A stretch of DNA of 64,000 nucleotides, from positions 1-64,000 of the forward strand of contig CAYLVY010000001.1 of NCBI GenBank assembly GCA_964387205.1, read 5' to 3'. Below, piece by piece: positions 37,833 to 46,882 of the stretch; positions within the stretch are counted from its first letter, which is position 1; each line of letters starts with the position of its first letter. Made by a program: the position numbers and the translations under genes. Source of the DNA: CAIVAT01 sp964387205 (GTDB lineage: Bacteria > Bacteroidota > Bacteroidia > Bacteroidales > FEN-979). Under the pieces are notes generated by a model that was not told the DNA's origin, did no database searches, and saw nothing but the letters and a program-made list of their open reading frames with translations.

Positions 37833-38939
37833 CTATTTTGACGGGGCACCGAGCACTTCGGTGAGTCTGGTGATCAACTCCTCGCCGCGAAGGTTCCGGG
37901 CGATGATCTTCATCTCCTTGTCGAGCAGTACATTAGCCGGGATGGAATTGATTCCGTACTGTTTGCCTGCCGCATTGCCCCACCCTTTCAGGTCAGAAAC
38001 ATGTTGCCAGGTAAGTTGGTCGTCTTTGACCGCTTTCATCCATTTTTCACGGTCCTGGTCAAAGGAAACCCCCAGTATGTCAAACCCTTTGTTTTTAAAT
38101 GTCTGGTAAGCCCTGACAACATTCGGGTTCTCGGCCCGGCAGGGCGCACACCAGGAAGCCCAGAAATCGACGAGCAAAACCTTCCCTTTCAGCGACGAGA
38201 GGGCAATGGGATTACCGGTGGAATCATTCATGATGAAATCGGGTGCGACCTGTCCAATGGCCACACTGCGCAATACCTCCACTCTTTTGTTCAGCGCTTC
38301 CGTATATTGTGAACGAAGAACAGAGGTGTCTAAGCCCGCGGTGATCTCCTCTAGGTCGGCAAGGTCGAATTGCCAGCTGTTGCGCATGATGAGATAGGAG
38401 GAGACGGCCGAAGATCCGTTGTTCCGGGCAAAATCTTTAAGCAGGGTTTTCATTTTTCCATCCAGGATATTGCTGACCGAATCAGCTTGCTCCATCGCAG
38501 AGGTGTCCCTCGCGTCACGGGCGGCTTTCCAATCCGAATAGACTTTTTCCATCTCGGCGCCGATCACATCGCTCTGCGTCAGATATTGATTGTAAAGGTC
38601 ATGGGAGGGAGATCCCTTGACGGTCGATTTGTCGATGCTGTCGGGAAATACCTCCACCTCGATGTCAGCATTCTCAATAAACACGGGAATGTAAATCTCG
38701 CGTCCCTGCATGGCGATATGCCACATTTCGGGCATGGCGGTTTGTCCTTTGAAAAAGAAACTGCCTTTGTCAAGCATGGTGGAATCAACGCTCGTCCAAT
38801 GATCTGTTTCAAATTTTTGCAGGTATACCATTCCGGTGTCAATGCCCCTGACGGTACCCTTGATGGTGAAATGGTCTTTTTTCCCGCTGCAACCCGCGAG
38901 CAAAATCAGTGACAGGAATATTACGGTTATGTTTTTCAT
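37833..38939 (-). CDS. TlpA-family thioredoxin-like lipoprotein
   Basis: It is 368 residues, starting at 38939, where a lipoprotein signal is complete (LILLAGCSGKK, lipidated Cys at residue 17). A DUF4369 domain (FTIKGTVRGIDTGMVYLQKF) precedes a helical linker. The TlpA/ResA-type redoxin domain has the CAPC site in DFWASWCAPCRAENP and the cis-proline loop INSIPANVLLD. It is a predicted membrane-anchored disulfide reductase in the envelope. It is the first gene of a two-gene redoxin operon with a TAATTTTG promoter. An upstream frame extension to 39053 overlaps that promoter and is discounted. Confidence 0.9.
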   Translation of the reverse strand: MKNITVIFLSLILLAGCSGKKDHFTIKGTVRGIDTGMVYLQKFETDHWTSVDSTMLDKGSFFFKGQTAMPEMWHIAMQGREIYIPVFIENADIEVEVFPDSIDKSTVKGSPSHDLYNQYLTQSDVIGAEMEKVYSDWKAARDARDTSAMEQADSVSNILDGKMKTLLKDFARNNGSSAVSSYLIMRNSWQFDLADLEEITAGLDTSVLRSQYTEALNKRVEVLRSVAIGQVAPDFIMNDSTGNPIALSSLKGKVLLVDFWASWCAPCRAENPNVVRAYQTFKNKGFDILGVSFDQDREKWMKAVKDDQLTWQHVSDLKGWGNAAGKQYGINSIPANVLLDKEMKIIARNLRGEELITRLTEVLGAPSK

Positions 38940-38965
38940 GGAACATGTCAGATTTAGAACAGCGG

Positions 38966-38973
38966 CAAAATTA
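38966..38973 (-). promoter_or_regulatory. Promoter -7 element of the redoxin operon
   Basis: The minus strand reads TAATTTTG, exact to TAnnTTTG, 26 bases upstream of the lipoprotein ATG. It lies in the 104-base divergent region shared with the AraC regulator. Confidence 0.55.
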
Positions 38974-39043
38974 CTCTTTTTTGTCCAAAAGCAAGAAATC
39001 CCTATTTTTACCCTCTGAATATAAACCTCGTAACCGGAGCATA

Positions 39044-39901
39044 ATGGAATCACGGCAAACCATATCTGTCCCTGTCGGTCCCGGACGCCTCTTCGACATG
39101 TTTACCATCACCGAAGAGGTGGTAGACGAGATCAGGCAACATCAGATCGCCCCGCATCGACATGAGTACGAGGAGTTGCTGATCATCACCCGGGGGAAGC
39201 CTGTCCATTTCATCGATTTTATTGAAGAGGAAACCCCGGCCCCGGTGGTGATCTATGTCGCCCGCGGCAAGATCCATGAGTTCAGGCCCGACCTCCCCAC
39301 CCGGGGCTGGTGTATCCGTTACAGCAACGATTTTATCGGCGAAAGCAATTTTCATTTTTATTCCCATTATCTCGACAGGATCAATTTTGCTTTCGAAGAG
39401 GGGGATTGCCGCCAGAAGATCGGGATCCTTTGCGAACTGATGCTGCACGAATACCGGAGCCATCCGGAAAACCAGGAAGTTTACCGCCACTTGCTGTCGG
39501 CCCTGCTGGCAAAACTGGAAGCGGAAGGGAAGCACCATCTTCCGGCAGGGACTGAGTCCCGGTCACCACGCCAGATCGCCTTCCGGAATTTTCTTAAAAT
39601 ATTGGAAGATAATTATATGCGGCCCGTCGGCGTCCAGTTTTATGCTGACAAGATGAATACCTCCTCCCGAAACCTGAACCTGCTCTGTAACCAGGTATTC
39701 GGTAAAAGCGTATCCGAGATCATCGATACGCGCAAGATCATCGAAGCAAGACGCCTGTTGCTGAATTCATCCATTACGGTCGCCGAGATCGGTTTCTCCC
39801 TCGGTTACAACGAAAAATCCTATTTTACCAGGGTTTTCCGAAAAAAAACAGGCCTGACCCCTACCGACTTCCGCGAGGTGATGCAATCCTCCGTTTCCTG
39901 A
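39044..39901 (+). CDS. AraC-family transcriptional regulator
   Basis: It has 285 residues from ATG 39044. The N-terminal cupin-like effector domain shows QIAPHRHEYEELLIITRGKP. The C-terminal double helix-turn-helix (about 180-280) has LEDNYMRPVGVQFYADKM and TVAEIGFSLGYNEKSYFTRV, then FRKKTGLTPTDFRE, the AraC/XylS signature. It is divergent from the redoxin operon and upstream of the dioxygenase-like gene, so either could be its target. Effector unknown. Confidence 0.9.
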   Translation: MESRQTISVPVGPGRLFDMFTITEEVVDEIRQHQIAPHRHEYEELLIITRGKPVHFIDFIEEETPAPVVIYVARGKIHEFRPDLPTRGWCIRYSNDFIGESNFHFYSHYLDRINFAFEEGDCRQKIGILCELMLHEYRSHPENQEVYRHLLSALLAKLEAEGKHHLPAGTESRSPRQIAFRNFLKILEDNYMRPVGVQFYADKMNTSSRNLNLLCNQVFGKSVSEIIDTRKIIEARRLLLNSSITVAEIGFSLGYNEKSYFTRVFRKKTGLTPTDFREVMQSSVS

Positions 39902-39979
39902 AAGTACCACTCATTTTCCCAAATGTGTAACCCCGGGCCCGAAAAACCGGCGGAACTTTGCATCGTCAATCATCACTGT

Positions 39980-40855
39980 ATGAAACGCAGAAATTTTCTT
40001 CAGTCATTAGTGTGGTTGCCACTGACAACAAAAGCCATGAACATCATCAGTCAACAACCGGATAAAACGGGAGAAGGAACCGGCGCCACGATGCCGGTTC
40101 TCTTTATCGGCCATGGTTCGCCCATGAATGCGATAGAGGCCAACCACTTTACGGAAGGCTGGCGCTCCATCGGTAAGACCATTCCCGAACCCGGGGTTGT
40201 AGTCTGTATCTCGGCCCATTGGGAAACACGCGGCACTTTTGTGACAGCCATGGAAAAACCCCGGACGATCCATGATTTTTATGGTTTTCCGGAGAACCTT
40301 TACCAGGTTCAGTATCCTGCACCCGGCAGCCCCGCTACTGCCGCTGACATTGTCAGGGCCGGAGAGCAGGACAATATCCGTCCCGACCTGGAGTGGGGGC
40401 TCGATCATGGGGCGTGGAGCATCCTGACCCATCTTTTTCCCGATGCCTCATTTCCGGTCATCCAGGTGAGCCTTAACCACACGCTCAGTCCTGCCGAACA
40501 TTATCGTCTCGCCGGTGTGCTGGCTCCGCTGCGCAGGAAGGGGGCCCTCATCCTGGGAAGCGGTAATCTGGTCCATAATTTAAGATTGATGTCAGGAAAA
40601 CAATCCGGTGAAGGTTTTCACTGGGCGGAAGAGGCCCAGTCTGTCATAAAAAATAAAATTGATCAGTTTGATCACAGATCCCTTTTCAATTACCCGTCGC
40701 TTGGAACATCACTCCGTCTCGCCGTTCCCACACCGGAACACTTTCTTCCGGCGCTCTATGCATTGGCCCTGAGAGAAAAAGATGAACGGATAACCTGGTT
40801 CAACGATCAGCGGGTCATGGGATCGATTTCAATGGCTTCATTCAAAATCAGTTAA
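39980..40855 (+). CDS. Extradiol dioxygenase-family protein (YgiD/DODA-like) with twin-arginine-like N-terminus
   Basis: It has 291 residues. The core is a class III extradiol dioxygenase of the YgiD/4,5-DOPA dioxygenase type: VLFIGHGSPMNAIE, CISAHWETRGTF, IHDFYGFPENLYQVQYPAPG, LDHGAWSILTHLFPDA and ILGSGNLVHNLRL. The conserved His residues (HGSP, SAHWE, DHGAW) that bind iron or zinc are present. The N-terminus KRRNFLQSL resembles a Tat export motif (RRxFL), unusual for this family, suggesting a periplasmic location. It follows the AraC regulator and precedes yceI by 24 bases. The substrate in this organism is unknown. Confidence 0.87.
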   Translation: MKRRNFLQSLVWLPLTTKAMNIISQQPDKTGEGTGATMPVLFIGHGSPMNAIEANHFTEGWRSIGKTIPEPGVVVCISAHWETRGTFVTAMEKPRTIHDFYGFPENLYQVQYPAPGSPATAADIVRAGEQDNIRPDLEWGLDHGAWSILTHLFPDASFPVIQVSLNHTLSPAEHYRLAGVLAPLRRKGALILGSGNLVHNLRLMSGKQSGEGFHWAEEAQSVIKNKIDQFDHRSLFNYPSLGTSLRLAVPTPEHFLPALYALALREKDERITWFNDQRVMGSISMASFKIS

Positions 40856-40879
40856 TTAAACAACTAAAACCATCAAACC

Positions 40880-41476
40880 ATGAAAACAATGACCAAAACC
40901 GCAGCTTTACTGTTTGCAACCATCCTGTTTGCATCAAATCTGAACGCACAGGCGACCTGGAATATCGACAACAGCCATTCCAACGTGAAATTTACCGTTA
41001 CCCACCTCGTTATTTCGGAAGTTGACGGGTATTTTAAAAACTTCAACGGAACAATGACTTCGGCCAAACCCGATTTCACCGATGCAAAAATCGAATTCAC
41101 GGTGGATGTGAATTCCATCAACACCGATAATGAAATGCGTGATAATCACCTGAGAAATGATGACTTCTTTAATGTTGAAAAATTTCCCCAGATGAAATTC
41201 ACCAGCCTGATGTTTAAAAAGATCAGCAATAATAAATATGAATTGACGGGCAATCTCACCATCCGTGATATCACCAGACAAGTGAAATTTAATGTCACCT
41301 ACGGCGGGGCCACTACCGATCCCTGGGGTAATCAGAAGGCGGGGTTCAAGGCTACGACCAGCATCAACAGGCTGGAGTACGGCCTGAAATGGAATAGTGT
41401 GACAGAGGCTGGTGGTGCAGTCGTGGGCAAGGATGTTCAGATCACCATCAATGCCTCCTTCACCAAGGCAAAATAG
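40880..41476 (+). CDS. YceI-family polyisoprenoid-binding-like periplasmic protein
   Basis: It has 198 residues with a signal peptide ending LNAQ at about residue 24. The lipocalin-like YceI fold is shown by TWNIDNSHSNVKFTVTHLV, GYFKNFNGTM, INTDNEMRDNHLRNDDFF, FPQMKFTSLMF and LTGNLTIRDITRQVKFNV. Members bind long isoprenoid chains such as ubiquinone precursors; the ligand here is unknown. The gene is followed by a strong intrinsic terminator at 41504-41541. It may be cotranscribed with the dioxygenase-like gene. Confidence 0.93.
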   Translation: MKTMTKTAALLFATILFASNLNAQATWNIDNSHSNVKFTVTHLVISEVDGYFKNFNGTMTSAKPDFTDAKIEFTVDVNSINTDNEMRDNHLRNDDFFNVEKFPQMKFTSLMFKKISNNKYELTGNLTIRDITRQVKFNVTYGGATTDPWGNQKAGFKATTSINRLEYGLKWNSVTEAGGAVVGKDVQITINASFTKAK

Positions 41477-41503
41477 ACTATATATCTGACCATAGCAGTT
41501 TTT

Positions 41504-41541
41504 GCACCCTGCCGGGAAAGCGCAGGGTGCATTATTTTTTT
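41504..41541 (+). terminator. Rho-independent terminator after yceI
   Basis: A perfect 9-bp stem, GCACCCTGC (41504-41512) with GCAGGGTGC (41522-41530), encloses a 9-base loop. An AT-rich run ending in seven Ts follows (41534-41541). It separates yceI from recX. Confidence 0.92.
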
Positions 41542-41613
41542 ACATCAGGTTGTTTTATTCGCAAAAATTGTGTATTTTCGTAACTCATTTTCATTCAGTT
41601 TGCTCCGATCTCC

Positions 41614-42111
41614 ATGTACAAAGAGTCATATAAGGACGATGGCGATCCTTGGCGGATATTGCAGAAAATTGAGCATTTCTGCGCCTACCAGGAGCGTTGT
41701 GTCGATGAGGTTACCAATAAACTTCGTTCCTGGAATGTGGCCCCCCATAAGATCGAAGAATTGATTGAACGGCTCCGCCATGATAATTTTCTTAATGAAG
41801 AGCGTTTTGCCCGTTCTTTTGTCAGGGGGAAATTTCATATCAACCAATGGGGAAGGATCAAGATCATGCACGAACTCCGCTCGAAACACATCGGCGATGA
41901 CAATATCAGTCTGGCCCTGAATGAGATCGAGCCCGGAGAGTATCTTACCGTATTGCATGACCTCGTCATGAAAAAGTATATGGAGCTGAAGAGGCAAAAT
42001 AATTTGATCATCCGCGAAAAAATCCTCAATTTTGTCACTGGCAAGGGGTATGAATATTACCTCGCCGAAAAGATTATCAACCAACTAAATATAGGAGATG
42101 ATAGCACCTGA
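41614..42111 (+). CDS. recX: Regulatory protein RecX
   Basis: RecX limits RecA filament activity. The 165 residues show the three-helix repeats: AYQERCVDEVTNKLRSWNV, LRHDNFLNEERFARSFVRGK and the WGRIKIMHELRSKHIGD segment, ending in a third repeat (FVTGKGYEYYLAEKIINQL). This matches RecX size and organisation. The last bases overlap the prfB start by 14, so the two are translationally coupled. No recA is nearby. Confidence 0.9.
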   Translation: MYKESYKDDGDPWRILQKIEHFCAYQERCVDEVTNKLRSWNVAPHKIEELIERLRHDNFLNEERFARSFVRGKFHINQWGRIKIMHELRSKHIGDDNISLALNEIEPGEYLTVLHDLVMKKYMELKRQNNLIIREKILNFVTGKGYEYYLAEKIINQLNIGDDST

Positions 42112-43190
42112 ACAACTGAAGGACCTTCAGACAAGGCTTGGCGCCTTGAGGAGGTATCTTTGACGTCGATGGAAAACTGACACTGATCGCAGAAGAGGAA
42201 AAACTCACCCAAGCTCCTGATTTCTGGAACAATCCGAAGGCAGCCGAACAGGTTCTCAAGGCCATCCGGGATAAAAAGTACTGGACCGACGCTTTTTTAA
42301 AAGCCTCTTCCGGTGCCGACGACCTGATGGTGATGTGGGAATTTTATCTCCAGGGCGATTCCACGGAAACGGAACTGGAAGAACATTTCCGGGAAATCAC
42401 CCGGATGATCGAGGACCTTGAATTCCGCAACATGCTGAGTGGAGAGGAGGACAAGCTCAGCGCCATCATCCAGATCAATTCCGGCGCCGGGGGCACCGAA
42501 AGCCAGGATTGGGCGCAGATGCTGATGCGCATGTATATCCGTTACGGCGAACGGAATAACTATAAAGTTACGGAGGTTGACCTGCAGGATGGGGATGTGG
42601 CAGGGATCAAGCAGGTTACCCTTGAATTTGAAGGAGATTATGCCTACGGATACCTGAAAGGAGAGAATGGTGTGCACCGGCTTGTACGGCTCTCTCCCTT
42701 CGATGCCAACCACAAACGGCATACCTCATTTGCCTCTGTTTATGCCTATCCGATCATCAACGACGATATTGTCATCGAGATCAACCCCTCCGATATAACC
42801 TGGGACACCTTCCGCAGCAGTGGACCGGGCGGTCAGAATGTGAATAAAGTGGAAACCGCCGTGCGACTGAAACACGAACCCACCGGGATCATCATCGAAT
42901 GCCAGGAGACCCGATCACAGGGACAGAACCGTGAAAAGGCGCTGAAACTGCTGAAATCCCAGCTTTACGAGATCGAATTGCGTAAAAAGCGTGAAAAGAT
43001 CGCCATCATCGAAAGCGGAAAGAAAAAAATAGAGTGGGGCAGCCAGATCCGGAGTTATGTTCTCCACCCCTACAAGATGGTCAAGGATCTGCGCACCAGC
43101 TACGAAACCAGCGATACCCAGGGTGTGCTCGATGGCGACCTGACCGACTTCATCAAATCCTACCTGATGGAATACGGCAATGCAAAATAG
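42098..43190 (+). CDS. prfB: Peptide chain release factor 2 with programmed +1 frameshift
   Basis: RF2 recognises UGA and UAA stops. Translation starts at ATG 42098 (MIAPEQLKDLQTRLGALRRY) and reaches in-frame TGA at 42161-42163. The shift site AGG AGG TAT CTT TGA C (42149-42164) is the classical autoregulatory +1 frameshift. Skipping T42161 continues as DVDGKLTLIAEE to 43190, giving 363 residues, normal for RF2. The stop-specificity tripeptide SPF (LVRLSPFDANHKRH) and the catalytic GGQ (SGPGGQNVNKVE) are present. Low RF2 would favour frameshifting and raise its own synthesis. The AGGAGG core acts as an internal Shine-Dalgarno-like stimulator. Confidence 0.96.
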
Positions 43191-43193
43191 TAC

Positions 43194-43568
43194 ATGGTCA
43201 AAGAACAGGAGATGAGCGAACTGAAAGTTTATCACTATCCGGGGTGCCGGAAATCAAGGGCCGGGCTGCAGTATCTCCGCGATTCCGGTGCCGCGTTTAC
43301 CGTACTGGAGTACATGAAATATCCGCTGACAATCAAAGATATGGAGCGTTTGCTGGTAAAGCTGGACATGAAGCCTGCCGGCCTGATCAGAACGGGGGAA
43401 GATTATTATAAGCAACATCTGAAAGGCAAAAAGTTTGAAGATCATGAACTGATCAGGATCATGCTGGAAAATCCCCGCCTGATCCGCCGACCGTTGGTGG
43501 AGGGACAGTACCGCGCCGTCATCGGCGATCCGCCGGAGAATATCGGCCGGTTGCTCGAAAAGCGATGA
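43194..43568 (+). CDS. ArsC/Spx-family thioredoxin-fold protein
   Basis: It is 124 residues, or 118 if ATG 43212 is used. It has the ArsC-like fold: KVYHYPGCRKSRAGLQYL with a single redox Cys in CRKS, FTVLEYMKYPLTIKDMERLL, LIRTGEDYYKQ and LIRRPLVEGQYRAVIGDP. It resembles the arsenate-reductase-like family with a single N-terminal Cys. No ars genes are nearby, so arsenate reduction is not indicated and a glutathione- or thioredoxin-linked reductase role is only plausible. It sits 3 bases after prfB and 24 before fumC. Confidence 0.85.
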   Translation: MVKEQEMSELKVYHYPGCRKSRAGLQYLRDSGAAFTVLEYMKYPLTIKDMERLLVKLDMKPAGLIRTGEDYYKQHLKGKKFEDHELIRIMLENPRLIRRPLVEGQYRAVIGDPPENIGRLLEKR

Positions 43569-43592
43569 ATCATTCTTAAAACCCTGATAAAC

Positions 43593-44990
43593 ATGAAAAT
43601 ACGAATTGAGAAGGATACCATGGGCCCCATCGAAGTGGCCATGGATAAATACTGGGGAGCCCAGACACAACGTTCGCTCACCAACTTCAGGATCGGGGAG
43701 CCCGGGTCGATGCCAAAGGAGATGATCCGCGCCATGGCTGTACTAAAAAAAGCAGCCGCCATGGTAAACAGCGATCTCGGCGTGTTGCCGGAATGGAAAA
43801 AGGATCTGATCGTCAGGGTGTGCGACGAAATACTGGAGGGAAAACTCGATGACCAGTTTCCCCTGGTCATCTGGCAAACGGGCTCGGGTACCCAGACCAA
43901 CATGAACCTCAATGAGGTGATCGCGAACCGTGGCCATGTCCTTCACGGCGGAACCCTCGGTGGGGAAGAGAAAACGGTGATCCATCCCAACGACGACGTC
44001 AACAAATCGCAATCCTCCAATGATACATTCCCGGCGGCAATGAGCATCGCCGGCTATCAAATGATCGTAAAAACCACGATCCCCGGTGTGGAAAAACTCC
44101 GGGATACCCTGGCCGCCAAATCAGAGGCCTTCCGGGATATCGTCAAAACAGGACGTACCCACCTGATGGATGCCACCCCGCTGACGCTCGGCCAGGAGTT
44201 TTCGGGATATGTGGCCCAGCTGGAGCATGGGCTGAACGCATTGCGCAACACCCTTCCGCACCTCGCCGAACTGGCCCTCGGCGGTACCGCGGTCGGAACC
44301 GGGCTCAATGCCCCGAAAAACTATGATGTCCTGGTTGCTGCCAGGATCGCCGAACTAACCGGATTACCCTTTGTGACCGCCCCGAATAAGTTTGAATCAC
44401 TCTCGGCCCACGATGCCGTGGTTGAAAGCTCAGGAGCCCTGAAAACACTGGCGGTAAGCCTTATGCACATCGCTTCCAACATCCGTCTTCTTGCCTCTGG
44501 CCCCCGTTGCGGTATCGGTGAACTGATGCTCCCCGAAAACGAACCCGGATCGAGCATCATGCCCGGAAAGGTCAACCCCACCCAACCCGAAGCCATGACC
44601 ATGGTGTGCGCCCAGGTTTTGGGCAACGATGTGGCGATCAATGTCGGCGGAATCAGCGGCCATTTCCAGCTTAATGTTTTCAAACCACTGATGATCAGTA
44701 ACCTGCTGACTTCGGCAAGACTGCTCGGAGATGCCTGTGTGTCGTTCAGCGACAACTGCGCCGTGGGCATCGAACCCAACCTGACGGCCATTAAACGGAA
44801 CCTTGAGAATTCGCTCATGCTGGTCACCGCCCTCAACCCGCATATCGGGTATGACAACTCCGCCAAAATCGCCAAAAAGGCCCATAAGGAACATAAAACC
44901 CTGAGGGAAGCCACCCTGGAACTCGGGTTGTTATCGGATGAGGATTTTACGAGGATCATCGATCCCGCGAAAATGACCGGTCCGAAATAA
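43593..44990 (+). CDS. fumC: Class II fumarate hydratase
   Basis: It interconverts fumarate and malate in the citric acid cycle and is oxygen-stable (no Fe-S cluster). The 465 residues are normal. Visible features are the opening EKDTMGPIEVAMDKYWGAQT, the SGTQTNMNLNEV substrate site, KSQSSNDTFPAAM, GRTHLMDATPLTLGQE and the signature loop GSSIMPGKVNPTQPEA. The 3' end overlaps the convergent hydantoinase gene by 35 bases. Confidence 0.95.
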   Translation: MKIRIEKDTMGPIEVAMDKYWGAQTQRSLTNFRIGEPGSMPKEMIRAMAVLKKAAAMVNSDLGVLPEWKKDLIVRVCDEILEGKLDDQFPLVIWQTGSGTQTNMNLNEVIANRGHVLHGGTLGGEEKTVIHPNDDVNKSQSSNDTFPAAMSIAGYQMIVKTTIPGVEKLRDTLAAKSEAFRDIVKTGRTHLMDATPLTLGQEFSGYVAQLEHGLNALRNTLPHLAELALGGTAVGTGLNAPKNYDVLVAARIAELTGLPFVTAPNKFESLSAHDAVVESSGALKTLAVSLMHIASNIRLLASGPRCGIGELMLPENEPGSSIMPGKVNPTQPEAMTMVCAQVLGNDVAINVGGISGHFQLNVFKPLMISNLLTSARLLGDACVSFSDNCAVGIEPNLTAIKRNLENSLMLVTALNPHIGYDNSAKIAKKAHKEHKTLREATLELGLLSDEDFTRIIDPAKMTGPK

Positions 44991-46308
44991 GTCTCCCGGC
45001 CCTGATCACACCTGCTGCTTTGCCTTTCACCCGAATCGATTCATACAAATCATGGTCGCACAGGGAGCGGTGTGTTTGCGCCGAGATCACCGATTCCGTA
45101 TCCGGGTCCCACAGAACCACATCCGCGTCATAACCGGGCAGCAGCGCACCTTTGCGGTTGCCCAACCCGAAGATCTTTGCAGGTGAACACGCCACAAGTT
45201 CGACCATTCTTTCCATGGTTATCCTGCCTTTGGTCACTCCGTATGTATAAAGCAATGTCAGGCGGTGTTCTACCCCGCCTGCGCCGTTGGGGATGAGCGT
45301 GAAGTCATGGAGCCCCCGCTCTTTCTGACCCCTGGTGTGGAAGGGGCAATGATCGGTGGCCACCACGTCGATCCAGCGGTTGGCCAGCGCTTCCCACAGG
45401 CCTTCCCTGTCTCCGGCCGTCCGGATGGGAGGTGAAAGTACAAAGGGGAGGACTGCATGGTCGGGACGGGCAGGATCGTACACTGAGTCGTCGTGGATCA
45501 GGTATTGCGGACAGGTTTCGCCGTATACCGCGATCCCCGAGCGTTTGGCTTCCCCCGTCATCTCAGCGCCCCGGCGGGTAGAGATATGGACGATATAGGT
45601 GGTACAGCTGGTTTTCGCCGCCAGGTCGATCACCTCCCCAATGGCGCGGATCTCCGCTTCGGCGGGACGGGAAACTGCGTGAAAAGCGGGGCGGGTTTTA
45701 CCATTCAGGATCAACTGACGCTGTTTATCCGCGATCATCCCGCCATCTTCCGCATGTACCATCACCAACGCTCCTTCACCGGCTGCTGTAAGCATCACCT
45801 CGCGGAGCTGGGAAGGCGTGACGCCGATAGATTCCCGGTAGGCCAGGTAAGCCTTTACTGAGCGGATCCCATGATGGCGGATGCACCGGGTAAGTTCACC
45901 GGCTACCTTTGCATTCCATTCACTGATCCCCATATGCAGGTGACATTCGGTCAGGGCGGCTGCGGCCTCCTGTCGCCGCCAGTCCAGCGTTTCGGGGAGA
46001 GACTGGCCCCGGGCCGGAGTCACGAAATCAAAAAGGGTGGTGGTACCTCCCGCCAGGGCCGCCAGGCTTCCCGACCGGAAGTCATCACAGGAGTTACCGG
46101 CAGGGGTTGGCAAAGCGAGGTGAACATGGGGATCGATACCGCCGGGGAAAATATAGCGTCCGGTGGCGTCAATTACTGTGTAACCTGACAAGGATGAAAT
46201 CCCTGTTTCCGGAGGTTCGGCAATTTTTTCCCTGGCTATGGCCAATGGCCCGGGGCGTATTCCTCCCTGGTCGATCAGGGTTCCGTTGATGATGAGGGTT
46301 GGTTTCAT
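44956..46308 (-). CDS. Dihydropyrimidinase / D-hydantoinase family amidohydrolase
   Basis: It is a 450-residue cyclic-amide hydrolase. The whole binuclear metal site is visible: H61 and H63 (GIDPHVHL), the lysine that would be carboxylated, K152 (VKAYLAYRES), H185 (MVHAED), H241 (VHIST) and D319 (ATDHCPF). It probably opens hydantoin, dihydrouracil or allantoin-like rings; an allantoinase cannot be excluded. It is the third gene of an MmcQ, MobA-like, hydantoinase operon, starting 4 bases after the MobA-like gene ends. In some bacteria such hydantoinases accompany molybdenum hydroxylases of purine breakdown, but none is in the window. Confidence 0.88.
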   Translation of the reverse strand: MKPTLIINGTLIDQGGIRPGPLAIAREKIAEPPETGISSLSGYTVIDATGRYIFPGGIDPHVHLALPTPAGNSCDDFRSGSLAALAGGTTTLFDFVTPARGQSLPETLDWRRQEAAAALTECHLHMGISEWNAKVAGELTRCIRHHGIRSVKAYLAYRESIGVTPSQLREVMLTAAGEGALVMVHAEDGGMIADKQRQLILNGKTRPAFHAVSRPAEAEIRAIGEVIDLAAKTSCTTYIVHISTRRGAEMTGEAKRSGIAVYGETCPQYLIHDDSVYDPARPDHAVLPFVLSPPIRTAGDREGLWEALANRWIDVVATDHCPFHTRGQKERGLHDFTLIPNGAGGVEHRLTLLYTYGVTKGRITMERMVELVACSPAKIFGLGNRKGALLPGYDADVVLWDPDTESVISAQTHRSLCDHDLYESIRVKGKAAGVIRAGRLISDRSFSRDR

Positions 46309-46312
46309 GGCG

Positions 46313-46882
46313 TCAGGTCATGCTGCGATAATCTTCCGGAGTGTTGATATTCAGCAGGATCCTTTCATCCGGCCACGTTATCTCTTTTCGTTGCCACGAC
46401 GAAAGAAGCGAACGGAAATCGGAAGGATCAGCGTTGTTCCTGATGGCATCGGCTACGGCGGAACCCAGCAGGAGCGGATGGCCCCCTTTCCCTTCAAAGA
46501 CGGGGACCACATAATGGTTTGGCGTGACCACGGCCCGCATGGCATCGAGCAGTTCCGGTGTCAGATAAGGATTGTCGACATTGTGGACAAAACATGGGGT
46601 GCCGGATGGCATAGCCAGCAAACCCAGCCGGATGGAATGGGTACGACCGGTTTCCGGATCCGGGTTAAGGATGGTCAGGTGTTTTCCGGAGGTGAGTTCC
46701 GAATCTTTCAGTTGGGGGTTGATCACCAGCACCACCGGATTGCAGCCGAAGATCCCGTAGCAATTGAGCAGGTATCGTGCGAATGAAGAACCGCAGCCGT
46801 GGCGCAGCAGGGCTTTGGGTATTCCCATCCGGTCCGAGAGCCCGGCGGCGGGGATCAGCGCGGCAATGGTCGGTGGAATCAT
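46313..46882 (-). CDS. MobA/MocA-like nucleotidyltransferase
   Basis: It has 189 residues from ATG 46882. The NTP-transferase signature is LIPAAGLSDRMGIPKALL, followed by PVVLVINPQL, NPDPETGRTHSIRLGL and the metal-binding VHNVDNPYLTP. A C-terminal GKGGHPLLLG segment is typical of MocA-like cytidylyl- or guanylyltransferases that mature molybdopterin. Its ATG overlaps the stop of the MmcQ gene (ATGA), and it is followed at 4 bases by hydantoinase. It may finish a molybdenum cofactor for an unseen hydroxylase; a sugar-nucleotide substrate is the alternative. Confidence 0.83.
   Translation of the reverse strand: MIPPTIAALIPAAGLSDRMGIPKALLRHGCGSSFARYLLNCYGIFGCNPVVLVINPQLKDSELTSGKHLTILNPDPETGRTHSIRLGLLAMPSGTPCFVHNVDNPYLTPELLDAMRAVVTPNHYVVPVFEGKGGHPLLLGSAVADAIRNNADPSDFRSLLSSWQRKEITWPDERILLNINTPEDYRSMT

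Noticed and set aside
43194..43568. Dedicated arsenate reductase for arsenic resistance
   Set aside because: The fold is ArsC-like, but no arsenic regulator, exporter or other ars gene is nearby, so only a family-level call is justified.
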